Assembly: GCA_945865355.1 (NCBI GenBank)
Contig: CAMBDN010000131.1
Span: forward strand, 1-7,125
DNA: 7,125 nt
Reading direction: 5' to 3'
From: Legionella genomosp. 1
GTDB lineage: Bacteria > Pseudomonadota > Gammaproteobacteria > Legionellales > Legionellaceae
The number at the start of each line of letters is the position of its first letter. Position 1 is the first letter of the stretch. A program made the translations under genes and the position numbers. The notes under the pieces were generated by a model. It was not told the DNA's origin. It made no database searches and saw only the letters and a program-made list of their open reading frames with translations. This document shows positions 1 through 5,692 of this stretch, piece after piece.

Positions 1-2
1 GT

Positions 3-107
3 CTTATTCCCTTTGATTACCTCAAAGTCCTCTTCGAAAAAATTCGCTTTTGCAAAACTGCAGAAGACTATGCGAATCTTCTTCCATTTAACCTCAAGAT
101 AAATTAA
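3..107 (+). CDS. IS66-family transposase (TnpC type), C-terminal 34 residues
   Basis: The third forward frame is open from the window edge to a TAA at 105-107. It encodes a 34-residue tail that includes the stretches LIPFDYLKVLFEKI and KTAEDYANLLPFN. This fits the conserved C-terminal element of IS66 transposases as I know it: P-(Y/F)-x-Y-L-x-x-L-F-E, then a T-x-E-D step and a terminal L-L-P-(W/F)-N. The protein would catalyse cut-and-paste type movement of its element. The catalytic DDE domain lies outside the window, so activity cannot be assessed. The other two forward frames give no sensible protein here. Confidence 0.78.
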   Translation, partial: LIPFDYLKVLFEKIRFCKTAEDYANLLPFNLKIN

Positions 108-120
108 TCGCTTTTTCTAA

Positions 121-148
121 TTCAACCCGTATTTCACCGAACGCATAC
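121..148. repeat. Right terminal inverted repeat of the IS66-family element
   Basis: Read on the minus strand from 148, the sequence begins GTATGCGTTCGGTGAAATAC. IS66-family ends typically begin GTAAGCG followed by a GGTGAA-like block, so the first seven bases match at six positions. The repeat sits 13 bases after the transposase stop, as expected for a right end. The left copy is not in the window, so the exact outer base (148, or one to two bases either side) is inferred. Confidence 0.62.
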
Positions 149-150
149 CC

Positions 151-447
151 TTGTTTCGCAATGTTATTGCTAAAAGCTCTGGTGGGGGTACTCAGGTTTT
201 GGTTGAAAAGTATCTCACCAAACTTTATGAGGCAGATACTAAGCACAAGCTTGAAAAGTTGGTTTTTGATTTGGCTGATGAATACAAAGAATATAGTGCG
301 ACATTTAAGGATGAAAATCTTGAATCGTTATTAACGAGTCTTGTTACCACTGCAAAAACTTATCAAAAAGCAGATCCAAGCGATCGGTTTTTCTTCCGAC
401 GTCCTATGCAAGAAAGGTTGTTTGGAACAAAGGTCTTGGATATGTAA
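151..447 (+). pseudogene. 3' remnant of an unrecognised gene cut by the IS66 insertion
   Basis: I do not recognise this protein. The frame runs from a stop at 118 (inside the IS end) to TAA at 445-447. It contains no ATG until about residue 86 of 98, and the only upstream start is a TTG at 151 with no ribosome binding site before it. Its coding potential begins right where the IS ends, so the simplest reading is the C-terminal part of a larger gene whose 5' part lies beyond the IS. The peptide is soluble and charged (many Lys, Glu and Asp), probably helical, with no membrane segment or signal peptide. It ends with a basic/aromatic patch, DRFFFRRPMQERLF. A stand-alone small protein starting at TTG 151, perhaps transcribed from the IS, is possible but less likely. 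Confidence 0.55.
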
Positions 448-457
448 GCTTTATTTA

Positions 458-505
458 GGCTGGCTGCAGAATTAGAGCAGCCCAAAGAGCCAGGCCCTGC
501 TCTAA
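458..505. terminator. Overlapping hairpins between convergent genes, possible weak bidirectional terminator
   Basis: The 74-base gap between the gene remnant and the convergent peptidase-like gene can fold in more than one way. A perfect 9-bp stem pairs TTAGAGCAG (472-480) with CTGCTCTAA (497-505) around a 16-base loop. A competing stem pairs GGCTGGCT (458-465) with 488-496 with one bulged base, and a short one pairs GGCTGC (462-467) with GCAGCC (477-482). The position suits a shared terminator, but neither strand has a proper U-run after the stem, so the function is uncertain. Confidence 0.35.
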
Positions 506-521
506 AATAGACAAACACGGC

Positions 522-1481
522 CTAACTTGCCGCCATATCCAGTTTGAGTATCTCATGGCTAGCATCGATCAGTGCATCAATAATGCCTGATTCACGATCC
601 GAGTGGCCGGCATCACGTACGATACGGAGATTTGAGGCTGGCAGTGCTTGGTGCAAGGCCCAAGCGCCTTCAAGTGGGCAGACCATGTCATAACGACCAT
701 GGACAAGGTAGCTGGGAATATGGCGAATTTTGTGGACGTTGGCGAGAACTTGATTTTCAGTTATGAAATAATTGTTATTAATATAATGGGATTCTAATGT
801 TGCTAAGCCTAGTGCAAAATGAGTGTCACTGTATTGATCAATGACATTTAAATGCGGTTGCAAACTACTGCAATGAGCTTGCCATAGGGCCCAATTCTTT
901 GCTGCAGACATGCGTGCTAATTCGTTTGTTCCTTGCAAACATTCACTGTAATACGCCGGGATTTTTTCTAATTGGTTATCTGGAATGCCCTGGATAAACG
1001 CTTGCCAATAATCAGGGTAGATTAAGCTCGCACCTTTTTTGTAAAACCAGCTGATATCTTGCTGTCTACCCAAATAAACCTGGTGCAACAATAATGCTTT
1101 GATGTGCTGGGGAAAAAGTTGGGCATAAAGTAATGCAAGTAAGCTTCCCCAACCGCCACCAAATAACACAAAGTGATTAAGGTTTAAGAAATCACGTATC
1201 GCGTCGATGTCATCTAGCAAATGTTGGGTGCGGTTATCAGTTAATTCGGCGTGAGGGGTGGAACGCCCAGAACCGCGTTGATCAAAAATGATAATGCGGT
1301 AATGTTGAGGATCAAAGAAGCGTCGCAAATGGGTGTCGCCTCCTGCACCGGGTCCTGGGTGCAGCACAATAATAGGAACTCCATCAGGGTTACCAACTTC
1401 TTCAAGGTAAAGGACATGGGGTTTATTCACTGCCAATTCGTGGCAGGCATAGGGCTTGATTGGGGGATATAGTATGTGCAT
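522..1481 (-). CDS. Proline iminopeptidase homologue lacking the catalytic serine (predicted pseudoenzyme)
   Basis: This is an alpha/beta-hydrolase of the prolyl aminopeptidase family (peptidase S33), enzymes that remove N-terminal proline from peptides in the cytoplasm. The fold is complete in 319 residues, the family's usual length, and includes IIIFDQRGSGRSTPH, the cap region around SWFYKKGAS, Asp265 in HGRYD and His293 in AGHSD. The nucleophile elbow, normally GGSWGS, reads GGGWGS, so the serine is Gly110 (codon GGT, 1152-1154). The oxyanion-loop motif HGGPG is HPGPG (Pro42). The W-E pair that binds the substrate amino group (Glu204 in the Serratia enzyme, from memory) is W-Q (Gln201), while the second such Glu appears kept as Glu230. 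Hydrolysis is therefore unlikely. I chose the ATG at 1481: it has an AGGTG five bases upstream and gives the normal MHILYPPIKPY start. An upstream ATG at 1562 would add 27 unmatched residues and has no ribosome site. A TACAAT box at 1507-1512 (minus strand) could be a -10 element, with no clear -35. Confidence 0.88.
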   Translation of the reverse strand: MHILYPPIKPYACHELAVNKPHVLYLEEVGNPDGVPIIVLHPGPGAGGDTHLRRFFDPQHYRIIIFDQRGSGRSTPHAELTDNRTQHLLDDIDAIRDFLNLNHFVLFGGGWGSLLALLYAQLFPQHIKALLLHQVYLGRQQDISWFYKKGASLIYPDYWQAFIQGIPDNQLEKIPAYYSECLQGTNELARMSAAKNWALWQAHCSSLQPHLNVIDQYSDTHFALGLATLESHYINNNYFITENQVLANVHKIRHIPSYLVHGRYDMVCPLEGAWALHQALPASNLRIVRDAGHSDRESGIIDALIDASHEILKLDMAAS

Positions 1482-1555
1482 AAGACACCTAAGGTTTTTA
1501 AACTCTATTGTATAGTCTAAACCTTTAATAGCCGTGGCGTAAGCTTTTAATGATG

Positions 1556-1584
1556 TTTGCATTGGCTGTTAAATTGACGATAAT
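1556..1584 (+). promoter_or_regulatory. Candidate sigma-70 promoter for uvrD
   Basis: TTTGCA (1556-1561, four of six matches to TTGACA) is followed by a 17-base spacer and GATAAT (1579-1584, five of six). This places transcription start near 1590, about 20 bases before the uvrD ATG. It lies in the 131-base gap between the divergent peptidase-like gene and uvrD. I found no CTG-N10-CAG LexA-type operator in the gap, although uvrD is damage-inducible in E. coli. Confidence 0.38.
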
Positions 1585-1612
1585 GTGCTACAAATTTTTT
1601 GTGGAATGATCA

Positions 1613-3769
1613 ATGGCAATTGCAGCATGGTTGGATGGGCTCAATGAGTATCAGCATCTAGCGGTCACCGCTACCCTGGGTAATACCTTGGTATTGGCAG
1701 GGGCTGGTAGCGGTAAAACACGTGTTTTAGTGAGCCGTATTGCGTGGCTCGTTGAGGAACAGCAGCTCTCACCCCATGCGATTTTGGCAGTGACTTTTAC
1801 CAATAAAGCGGCTGGTGAGATGAAATCCCGATTAAGCCGATTGCTAGCGTGTCCGGTACAAGGTTTATGGGTGGGTACATTTCATGGTTTGTGTCACCGT
1901 CTTTTGCGTCGACATTATCAAGAAGCCAAGTTGCCAGAGCAATTTCATATTCTCGATAGCGAAGATCAAGCACGAGTGCTTAAGCGAGTCATCGCCTCGC
2001 TTAATCTAGATATTGAACAATGGCCGGTAAAGCAAGCTCAGTCATTTATCAATGGAAAAAAAGATGAAGGTTTGCGCCCGCAGCATATCCATGTATTGCA
2101 ATACGGTCCTGGCCGAACGCTGGTAGACATTTATAAAGCCTACGAGCAGGCTTGCCATACAGCTGGGGTCATTGACTTTGCTGAACTATTATTACGATGC
2201 CATGAGTTACTGCGGGACAATGCTCAATTATTGGCTCATTACCAGCAGCGCTTTCAAGCCATTTTGGTCGATGAGTTTCAAGATACCAATACCATTCAAT
2301 ATGCATGGATTCGTTTACTTGCGGGTGAGCATGCAGCTGTTATGGCGGTTGGTGATGATGACCAATCGATTTATGGGTGGCGCGGTGCGAAGGTTGAGAA
2401 TATTGAACGGTTTTCCCGTGATTTTACCTGCACACAAATGATTCGCTTGGAGCAAAATTATCGTTCAACAGCGACTATTTTAGACGCAGCGAATAAACTG
2501 ATAACCCATAATCATTCACGTATGGGTAAAGAGTTATGGACGGCAGGCCAAAAGGGCGAAAAAATTGTTGTTTACAGTGCCTTTAATGAATTAGAAGAAG
2601 CGCGTTTTGTTAGCGAGCGCATTATGATGGACATCGATCGTGGCCGTAGTGCCGATGAAATTGCCATTTTATATCGTTCCAACGCCCAATCACGTGTGCT
2701 GGAAGAAGCTTTATTACGTGCCGGTATTGCTTACCGCATTCATGGTGGCGTACGATTTTTTGAGCGGGCTGAAGTGAAGGATACTCTGGCTTATTTACGA
2801 CTTTTGGCGAATCCAAATGATGACACCGCTTTTGAACGCATTGTTAATTTTCCAACGCGTGGGATCGGTGAAAAAACATTGGATGATTTACGCATCTTGG
2901 CGCGCGGCGAGCAAGTGTCTTTATGGCAAGCCGCTGGGCAATTAATTCATGACAGTCAATTACCTCAACGTGCGGCCGCTGCCTTGTCTAAATTCATCGA
3001 GCTCATTGAGCAGCTCCGCGTTCAAACGGCAACGCTTGAATTGGATGAGCAAATTAGTGAGGTGATCCAAACAACGGGTTTACACACACATTTTGCCAAG
3101 GAAAAAGGAGATAAATCGGAATCCAGATTGGAGAATCTGCAAGAATTAGTGAATGCGGCGAAGCAATTTCGTTATGAGCAAGATGTTGAAGAGGAACTAC
3201 CACTCCTTGTTGCCTTTTTGGCGCACGCCTCATTGGAAGGGGGTGAAATGCAAGCCGATGAACATGAACGTTTTGTGCATATGATGACCTTGCATGCAGC
3301 GAAAGGATTAGAGTTTCCTTTGGTATTTATGGTGGGGATGGAGGAGGGGGTTTTTCCAGGGAAGCAATCGATGGAGGAGCCTGGGCGCCTTGAAGAAGAG
3401 CGGCGGCTTTGCTACGTTGGGATGACGCGAGCGATGGAAAAATTGGTTATTTCGTATGCAGAAATACGTCGCCAATATGGTCGTGAAGAATATCATCGAC
3501 CATCGAGGTTCTTAAGCGAATTACCGGCAGAGTTGTTAGAAGACGTCCGACCCAAGGCGCGATTTCAAGCGCCCACCAGCAGTCATACGCTACCCTCTGC
3601 TGCAAAAGAGGCGGGTTTTCAGCTTGGTCAAAGCGTCAATCACCCCAAATTTGGGCAAGGGGTTATCTTGGCGGTAGAGGGTGGTGGGGCGCATACACGA
3701 GTACAAGTAAAGTTTGTAGAGCATGGGAGCAAATGGTTAGTACTTGCTTATGCTAATTTGACGGTTTAA
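1613..3769 (+). CDS. uvrD: DNA helicase II (UvrD), superfamily 1A 3'-5' helicase
   Basis: This ATP-driven helicase unwinds DNA to release the excised oligonucleotide in nucleotide excision repair, acts after MutL in mismatch repair, and strips RecA filaments. At 718 residues it matches the E. coli protein (720). All SF1A motifs are visible: Q motif near residues 12-18 (EYQHLAV), Walker A AGAGSGKT (29-36), Ia AVTFTNKAA, Walker B VDEFQDT (Asp220, Glu221), motif III VGDDDQSIYGWRGA (from 246), motif IV RLEQNYRST (278-286), motif V TLHAAKGLEFP (559-569) and motif VI EEERRLCYVGMTRA (594-607) with its arginine finger region. The C-terminal 50 residues (GFQLGQSVNHPKFGQGVI onward) match the Tudor-like domain that binds RNA polymerase. 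That domain and the close resemblance along the whole length favour UvrD over Rep or PcrA. The ATG at 1613 gives the usual N-terminus; a weak TGGA lies nine bases before it. No key residue is missing. Confidence 0.97.
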   Translation: MAIAAWLDGLNEYQHLAVTATLGNTLVLAGAGSGKTRVLVSRIAWLVEEQQLSPHAILAVTFTNKAAGEMKSRLSRLLACPVQGLWVGTFHGLCHRLLRRHYQEAKLPEQFHILDSEDQARVLKRVIASLNLDIEQWPVKQAQSFINGKKDEGLRPQHIHVLQYGPGRTLVDIYKAYEQACHTAGVIDFAELLLRCHELLRDNAQLLAHYQQRFQAILVDEFQDTNTIQYAWIRLLAGEHAAVMAVGDDDQSIYGWRGAKVENIERFSRDFTCTQMIRLEQNYRSTATILDAANKLITHNHSRMGKELWTAGQKGEKIVVYSAFNELEEARFVSERIMMDIDRGRSADEIAILYRSNAQSRVLEEALLRAGIAYRIHGGVRFFERAEVKDTLAYLRLLANPNDDTAFERIVNFPTRGIGEKTLDDLRILARGEQVSLWQAAGQLIHDSQLPQRAAAALSKFIELIEQLRVQTATLELDEQISEVIQTTGLHTHFAKEKGDKSESRLENLQELVNAAKQFRYEQDVEEELPLLVAFLAHASLEGGEMQADEHERFVHMMTLHAAKGLEFPLVFMVGMEEGVFPGKQSMEEPGRLEEERRLCYVGMTRAMEKLVISYAEIRRQYGREEYHRPSRFLSELPAELLEDVRPKARFQAPTSSHTLPSAAKEAGFQLGQSVNHPKFGQGVILAVEGGGAHTRVQVKFVEHGSKWLVLAYANLTV

Positions 3770-3804
3770 CCGGCTTTTCGGTAAAGGTGCGCATCGTCAA
3801 ACTA

Positions 3805-3833
3805 TTGAATTTCACTCAAGCAGATGCTAGGGT
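3805..3833 (+). promoter_or_regulatory. Weak candidate promoter for the com1-like gene
   Basis: TTGAAT (3805-3810, four of six) is spaced 17 bases from TAGGGT (3828-3833, only three of six), which is preceded by TGC, an extended -10 element. The position fits a start site about 30 bases before the GTG at 3868. The 98-base gap from uvrD has no convincing terminator; a short CCG/CGG stem just after the uvrD stop lacks a U-run. Read-through from uvrD therefore remains possible. Confidence 0.28.
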
Positions 3834-3855
3834 TCGGTTGGCAAAAAAAATAATT

Positions 3856-3866
3856 AAGGGGAAAGG
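3856..3866 (+). promoter_or_regulatory. Ribosome binding site that decides the com1-like start (GTG 3868)
   Basis: AAGGGG (3856-3861) lies six bases before the GTG at 3868, with a second AAAGG inside the spacer. The same frame is open further upstream to a GTG at 3787, which would put 27 charged residues ahead of the signal peptide. The strong site here, and the classic signal sequence that begins at 3868, decide for the shorter protein. Confidence 0.6.
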
Positions 3867-3867
3867 C

Positions 3868-4644
3868 GTGAAGATATCAAAAATAATTACAGCAGGAGCA
3901 CTGGCGGCTGTTATGGCATCGCCAGTAACTGTTTCAGCGAACAATATGTCACCTGAACAACAAAAGGAAGTTGAGAAAATTGTTCATGATTATTTAGTAA
4001 ATAATCCTGAAGTCTTGGTTGAAGTATCGCAAGCATTGCAACAACGCCAACAACAGAATGTACAACAACAGGCCAAAGGCGCCATCAAGGAAAATGCCGA
4101 AGTGCTTTTTGGTGGAAAATTAGGTGTTGTTGGTAACCCTAAAGGTTCGGTGACCATGGTTGAGTTCTTTGACTATCAGTGTATTCATTGCAAAAAAATG
4201 GCGCCAGCTATTGCTGCATTGATTAAGAAAGATAGTAATTTGCGCGTGATTTACAAAGAATTCCCAATTTTTGGTAAGAGTTCTGAAGTTGCTGCTAAAG
4301 CTGCTTTGGCTGCTGGAATGCAAGGCAAATATATACAAATGCATGATGCTTTGCTTAAAACAGAAAAACGCTTGGATGATAAAGTGGTCATGGAAGTCGC
4401 TAAATCTGTTGGGTTAAACATGACGCAACTGCAAAAAGATATGGACAGTAAAACGGTTACTGAGCAATTAGAAGCTACCCGTCAATTGGCTGAAAAAATG
4501 CATCTAATGGGAACGCCAGCATTTGTTATTGCTTCAACGCCTGCAGGACAGTTTGATGGTAAAAAAGAGCCTACATTTGTTCCTGGAGCAGCCAGTGAAG
4601 AAACGTTACAAGATTTGATCAGCAAAGCTTCTACGAAGGGCTAA
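3868..4644 (+). CDS. com1: Com1/DsbA2-like periplasmic thiol:disulfide oxidoreductase
   Basis: This is a 258-residue exported thioredoxin-fold protein. Residues 1-24 form a signal peptide: MKISK, a hydrophobic stretch, then VSA with likely cleavage after Ala24. A glutamine-rich helical segment (about 28-80, including VHDYLVNNPEVLVE) matches the N-terminal oligomerisation region of Com1, DsbA2 and ScsC-type proteins. The DsbA-like domain follows, with active site Cys105-Ile-His-Cys108 in VEFFDYQCIHCKK and the cis-proline loop Gly-Thr216-Pro217 in MGTPAF. Such proteins form or reshuffle disulfide bonds in exported proteins. In Legionella, DsbA2 supports assembly of the Dot/Icm secretion system, and in Coxiella Com1 is a surface-associated antigen (family knowledge, from memory). 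The CIHC dipeptide differs from the CGHC I recall for Com1 and the CPHC of classical DsbA, so redox potential cannot be assumed. An oxidase and an isomerase role are both possible; the N-terminal region leans toward an oligomeric isomerase-like form. Confidence 0.85.
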   Translation: MKISKIITAGALAAVMASPVTVSANNMSPEQQKEVEKIVHDYLVNNPEVLVEVSQALQQRQQQNVQQQAKGAIKENAEVLFGGKLGVVGNPKGSVTMVEFFDYQCIHCKKMAPAIAALIKKDSNLRVIYKEFPIFGKSSEVAAKAALAAGMQGKYIQMHDALLKTEKRLDDKVVMEVAKSVGLNMTQLQKDMDSKTVTEQLEATRQLAEKMHLMGTPAFVIASTPAGQFDGKKEPTFVPGAASEETLQDLISKASTKG

Positions 4645-4655
4645 TTCATCCGATG

Positions 4656-4683
4656 GTAGCCCTGGTGGCTTGCACCAGGCTAC
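4656..4683 (+). terminator. Strong hairpin after the com1-like gene, terminator or REP-like palindrome
   Basis: GTAGCCCTGGTG (4656-4667) pairs with CACCAGGCTAC (4673-4683), giving 11 base pairs with one bulged C and the five-base loop GCTTG. It begins 12 bases after the stop codon, as a terminator would. Only a weak T-rich stretch (GGTTCTT, 4684-4690) follows, so intrinsic termination would be inefficient. The GTAGCC...GGCTAC frame resembles dispersed palindromes seen in other proteobacterial genomes, so a repeat is an alternative. Confidence 0.5.
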
Positions 4684-4691
4684 GGTTCTTG

Positions 4692-4722
4692 GGGTTGTGC
4701 CAATGAGGTCATGGCCCAACCC
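4692..4722. other. Second hairpin in the com1-glyQ gap
   Basis: GGGTTGTGCCA (4692-4702) pairs with TGGCCCAACCC (4712-4722): ten of eleven positions pair around a nine-base loop, with one T-C mismatch. It starts eight bases after the previous hairpin and lies upstream of the candidate glyQ promoter, so it should not be in the glyQ leader if that promoter is right. No U-run follows. It could be a second terminator, part of a paired palindromic repeat, or a barrier to RNA decay for the upstream message. Confidence 0.4.
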
Positions 4723-4729
4723 ACATGCC

Positions 4730-4758
4730 TTGAGGTTGCGATTATCCTCCACTTTAAT
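4730..4758 (+). promoter_or_regulatory. Candidate sigma-70 promoter for glyQS
   Basis: TTGAGG (4730-4735, four of six) is followed by a 17-base spacer and TTTAAT (4753-4758, five of six). Transcription would start near 4765, leaving a leader of only about 23 bases before the ATG at 4788. That is too short for a riboswitch or T-box. The leader contains GGGGAG (4767-4772), rather far from the start, and a nearer TGAGAT (4778-4783) that could serve as the ribosome site. Confidence 0.45.
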
Positions 4759-4787
4759 TAGGGTGCGGGGAGTATTTTGAGATCCAC

Positions 4788-5690
4788 ATGAAAAAAATTA
4801 CTACGTTCCAAGATATCATCTTAACGCTGCAACAGTTTTGGGCAGACCAAGGTTGTGTTGTGTTGCAACCATTCGATATGGAGGTAGGTGCAGGCACTTT
4901 CCATCCTGCTACGTTTTTACGAGCGATTGGGCCAGAACCCTGGTCAGCAGCCTATGTTCAACCCTCCAGACGTCCAACCGATGGTCGGTATGGTGAAAAC
5001 CCAAATCGTATTCAACATTATTACCAATTTCAAGTGGTGCTTAAGCCTTCACCGCTGGATATTCAACAAAAATATTTAGATTCACTGCGTGCACTGGGTG
5101 TGGATCCATTGGTTGATGATATCCGTTTTGTTGAAGATAACTGGGAGTCGCCAACTTTAGGGGCTTGGGGTCTGGGTTGGGAAGTTTGGCAAAATGGTAT
5201 GGAAGTATCGCAATTTACTTATTTTCAACAAATTGGCGGTTTGGTCTGTAAACCGGTCACCGGTGAGCTGACGTATGGTCTTGAACGACTAGCCATGTAT
5301 GTGTTGGGTGTTGATAGTATTTTTGATTTGCCCTGGAGTCATTCTTCGCACGGTATGGTGACTTATGGTGATGTTTTTCTTCAGAATGAAATAGAAATGT
5401 CGACTTATAATTTCGAGCATGCGGATGTACAGGCTCTATTTGGTCAATTTGATTATTATGAGGCGCAGGCTCAACACCTGGTGGCTTTGCAATTACCGTT
5501 GCCGGCTTATGAGATGGTGATAAAAGCATCACATAGCTTTAATTTGTTGGATGCGCGGCACGCCATTTCTGTGACCGAGCGGCAACGCTATATATTACGT
5601 GTGAGGCAGCTATCTAGGGCTGTAGCGCAAGCTTATTATCAGGCTCGTGAGGCGCTGGGATTTCCGTTGCTTAAAAGCCAAGAGAATTGA
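4788..5690 (+). CDS. glyQ: Glycyl-tRNA synthetase alpha subunit
   Basis: This is the catalytic subunit of the bacterial tetrameric (alpha2 beta2) glycyl-tRNA synthetase, which activates glycine with ATP and, together with GlyS, charges tRNA-Gly in the cytoplasm. At 300 residues it is the family's normal length (303 in E. coli). Clear family blocks are MEVGAGTFHPAT (31-42), the class II motif 2 region PSRRPTDGRYGENPN (59-73) followed by QHYYQFQVV, VEDNWESPTLGAWGLGWEVW (115-134), the motif 3 region YGLERLAMY (163-171) and, near the end, SFNLLDARHAISVTERQRYI (250-269). No conserved position appears lost. The ATG at 4788 gives the expected N-terminus. The stop at 5688-5690 is two bases before glyS, so the subunits are translated from one message, probably with coupling that helps keep them in 1:1 ratio. 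Confidence 0.97.
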   Translation: MKKITTFQDIILTLQQFWADQGCVVLQPFDMEVGAGTFHPATFLRAIGPEPWSAAYVQPSRRPTDGRYGENPNRIQHYYQFQVVLKPSPLDIQQKYLDSLRALGVDPLVDDIRFVEDNWESPTLGAWGLGWEVWQNGMEVSQFTYFQQIGGLVCKPVTGELTYGLERLAMYVLGVDSIFDLPWSHSSHGMVTYGDVFLQNEIEMSTYNFEHADVQALFGQFDYYEAQAQHLVALQLPLPAYEMVIKASHSFNLLDARHAISVTERQRYILRVRQLSRAVAQAYYQAREALGFPLLKSQEN

Positions 5691-5692
5691 AT

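Larger units (their letters stand above)
1..148 (+). mobile_element. Right end of an IS66-family insertion sequence (partial)
   Basis: The segment contains the last codons of an IS66-type transposase, about 40 bases of AT-rich tail, and a terminal inverted repeat that ends at about 148. The remainder of the element lies left of the window, so completeness and activity cannot be judged. IS66 elements are known to make 8-bp target duplications. If the boundary is right, the duplicated bases would be 149-156 (ccttgttt), with a second copy beyond the left end of the element. The family call rests on the transposase tail and on the end sequence, seen independently. Confidence 0.72.

Noticed and set aside
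1482..1562. Longer peptidase-like protein starting at ATG 1562 (346 residues)
   Set aside because: The extra 27 residues match nothing in the family and the start has no ribosome site. The ATG at 1481 has AGGTG upstream and gives the normal N-terminus and length.
1482..1612. LexA/SOS operator in front of uvrD
   Set aside because: uvrD is SOS-regulated in E. coli, but no CTG-N10-CAG match exists in the gap. The nearest CTG (1566-1568) is followed after ten bases by GAT, not CAG.
3787..3867. Com1-like protein starting at GTG 3787 (285 residues)
   Set aside because: It would place a charged 27-residue segment before the signal peptide. The GTG at 3868 has a much better ribosome site and opens with a standard signal sequence.
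4645..4787. T-box or glycine riboswitch in front of glyQ
   Set aside because: The gap lacks the T-box conserved bulge sequence, such leaders are not typical for proteobacterial glyQS, and the candidate promoter leaves a leader of only about 23 bases.
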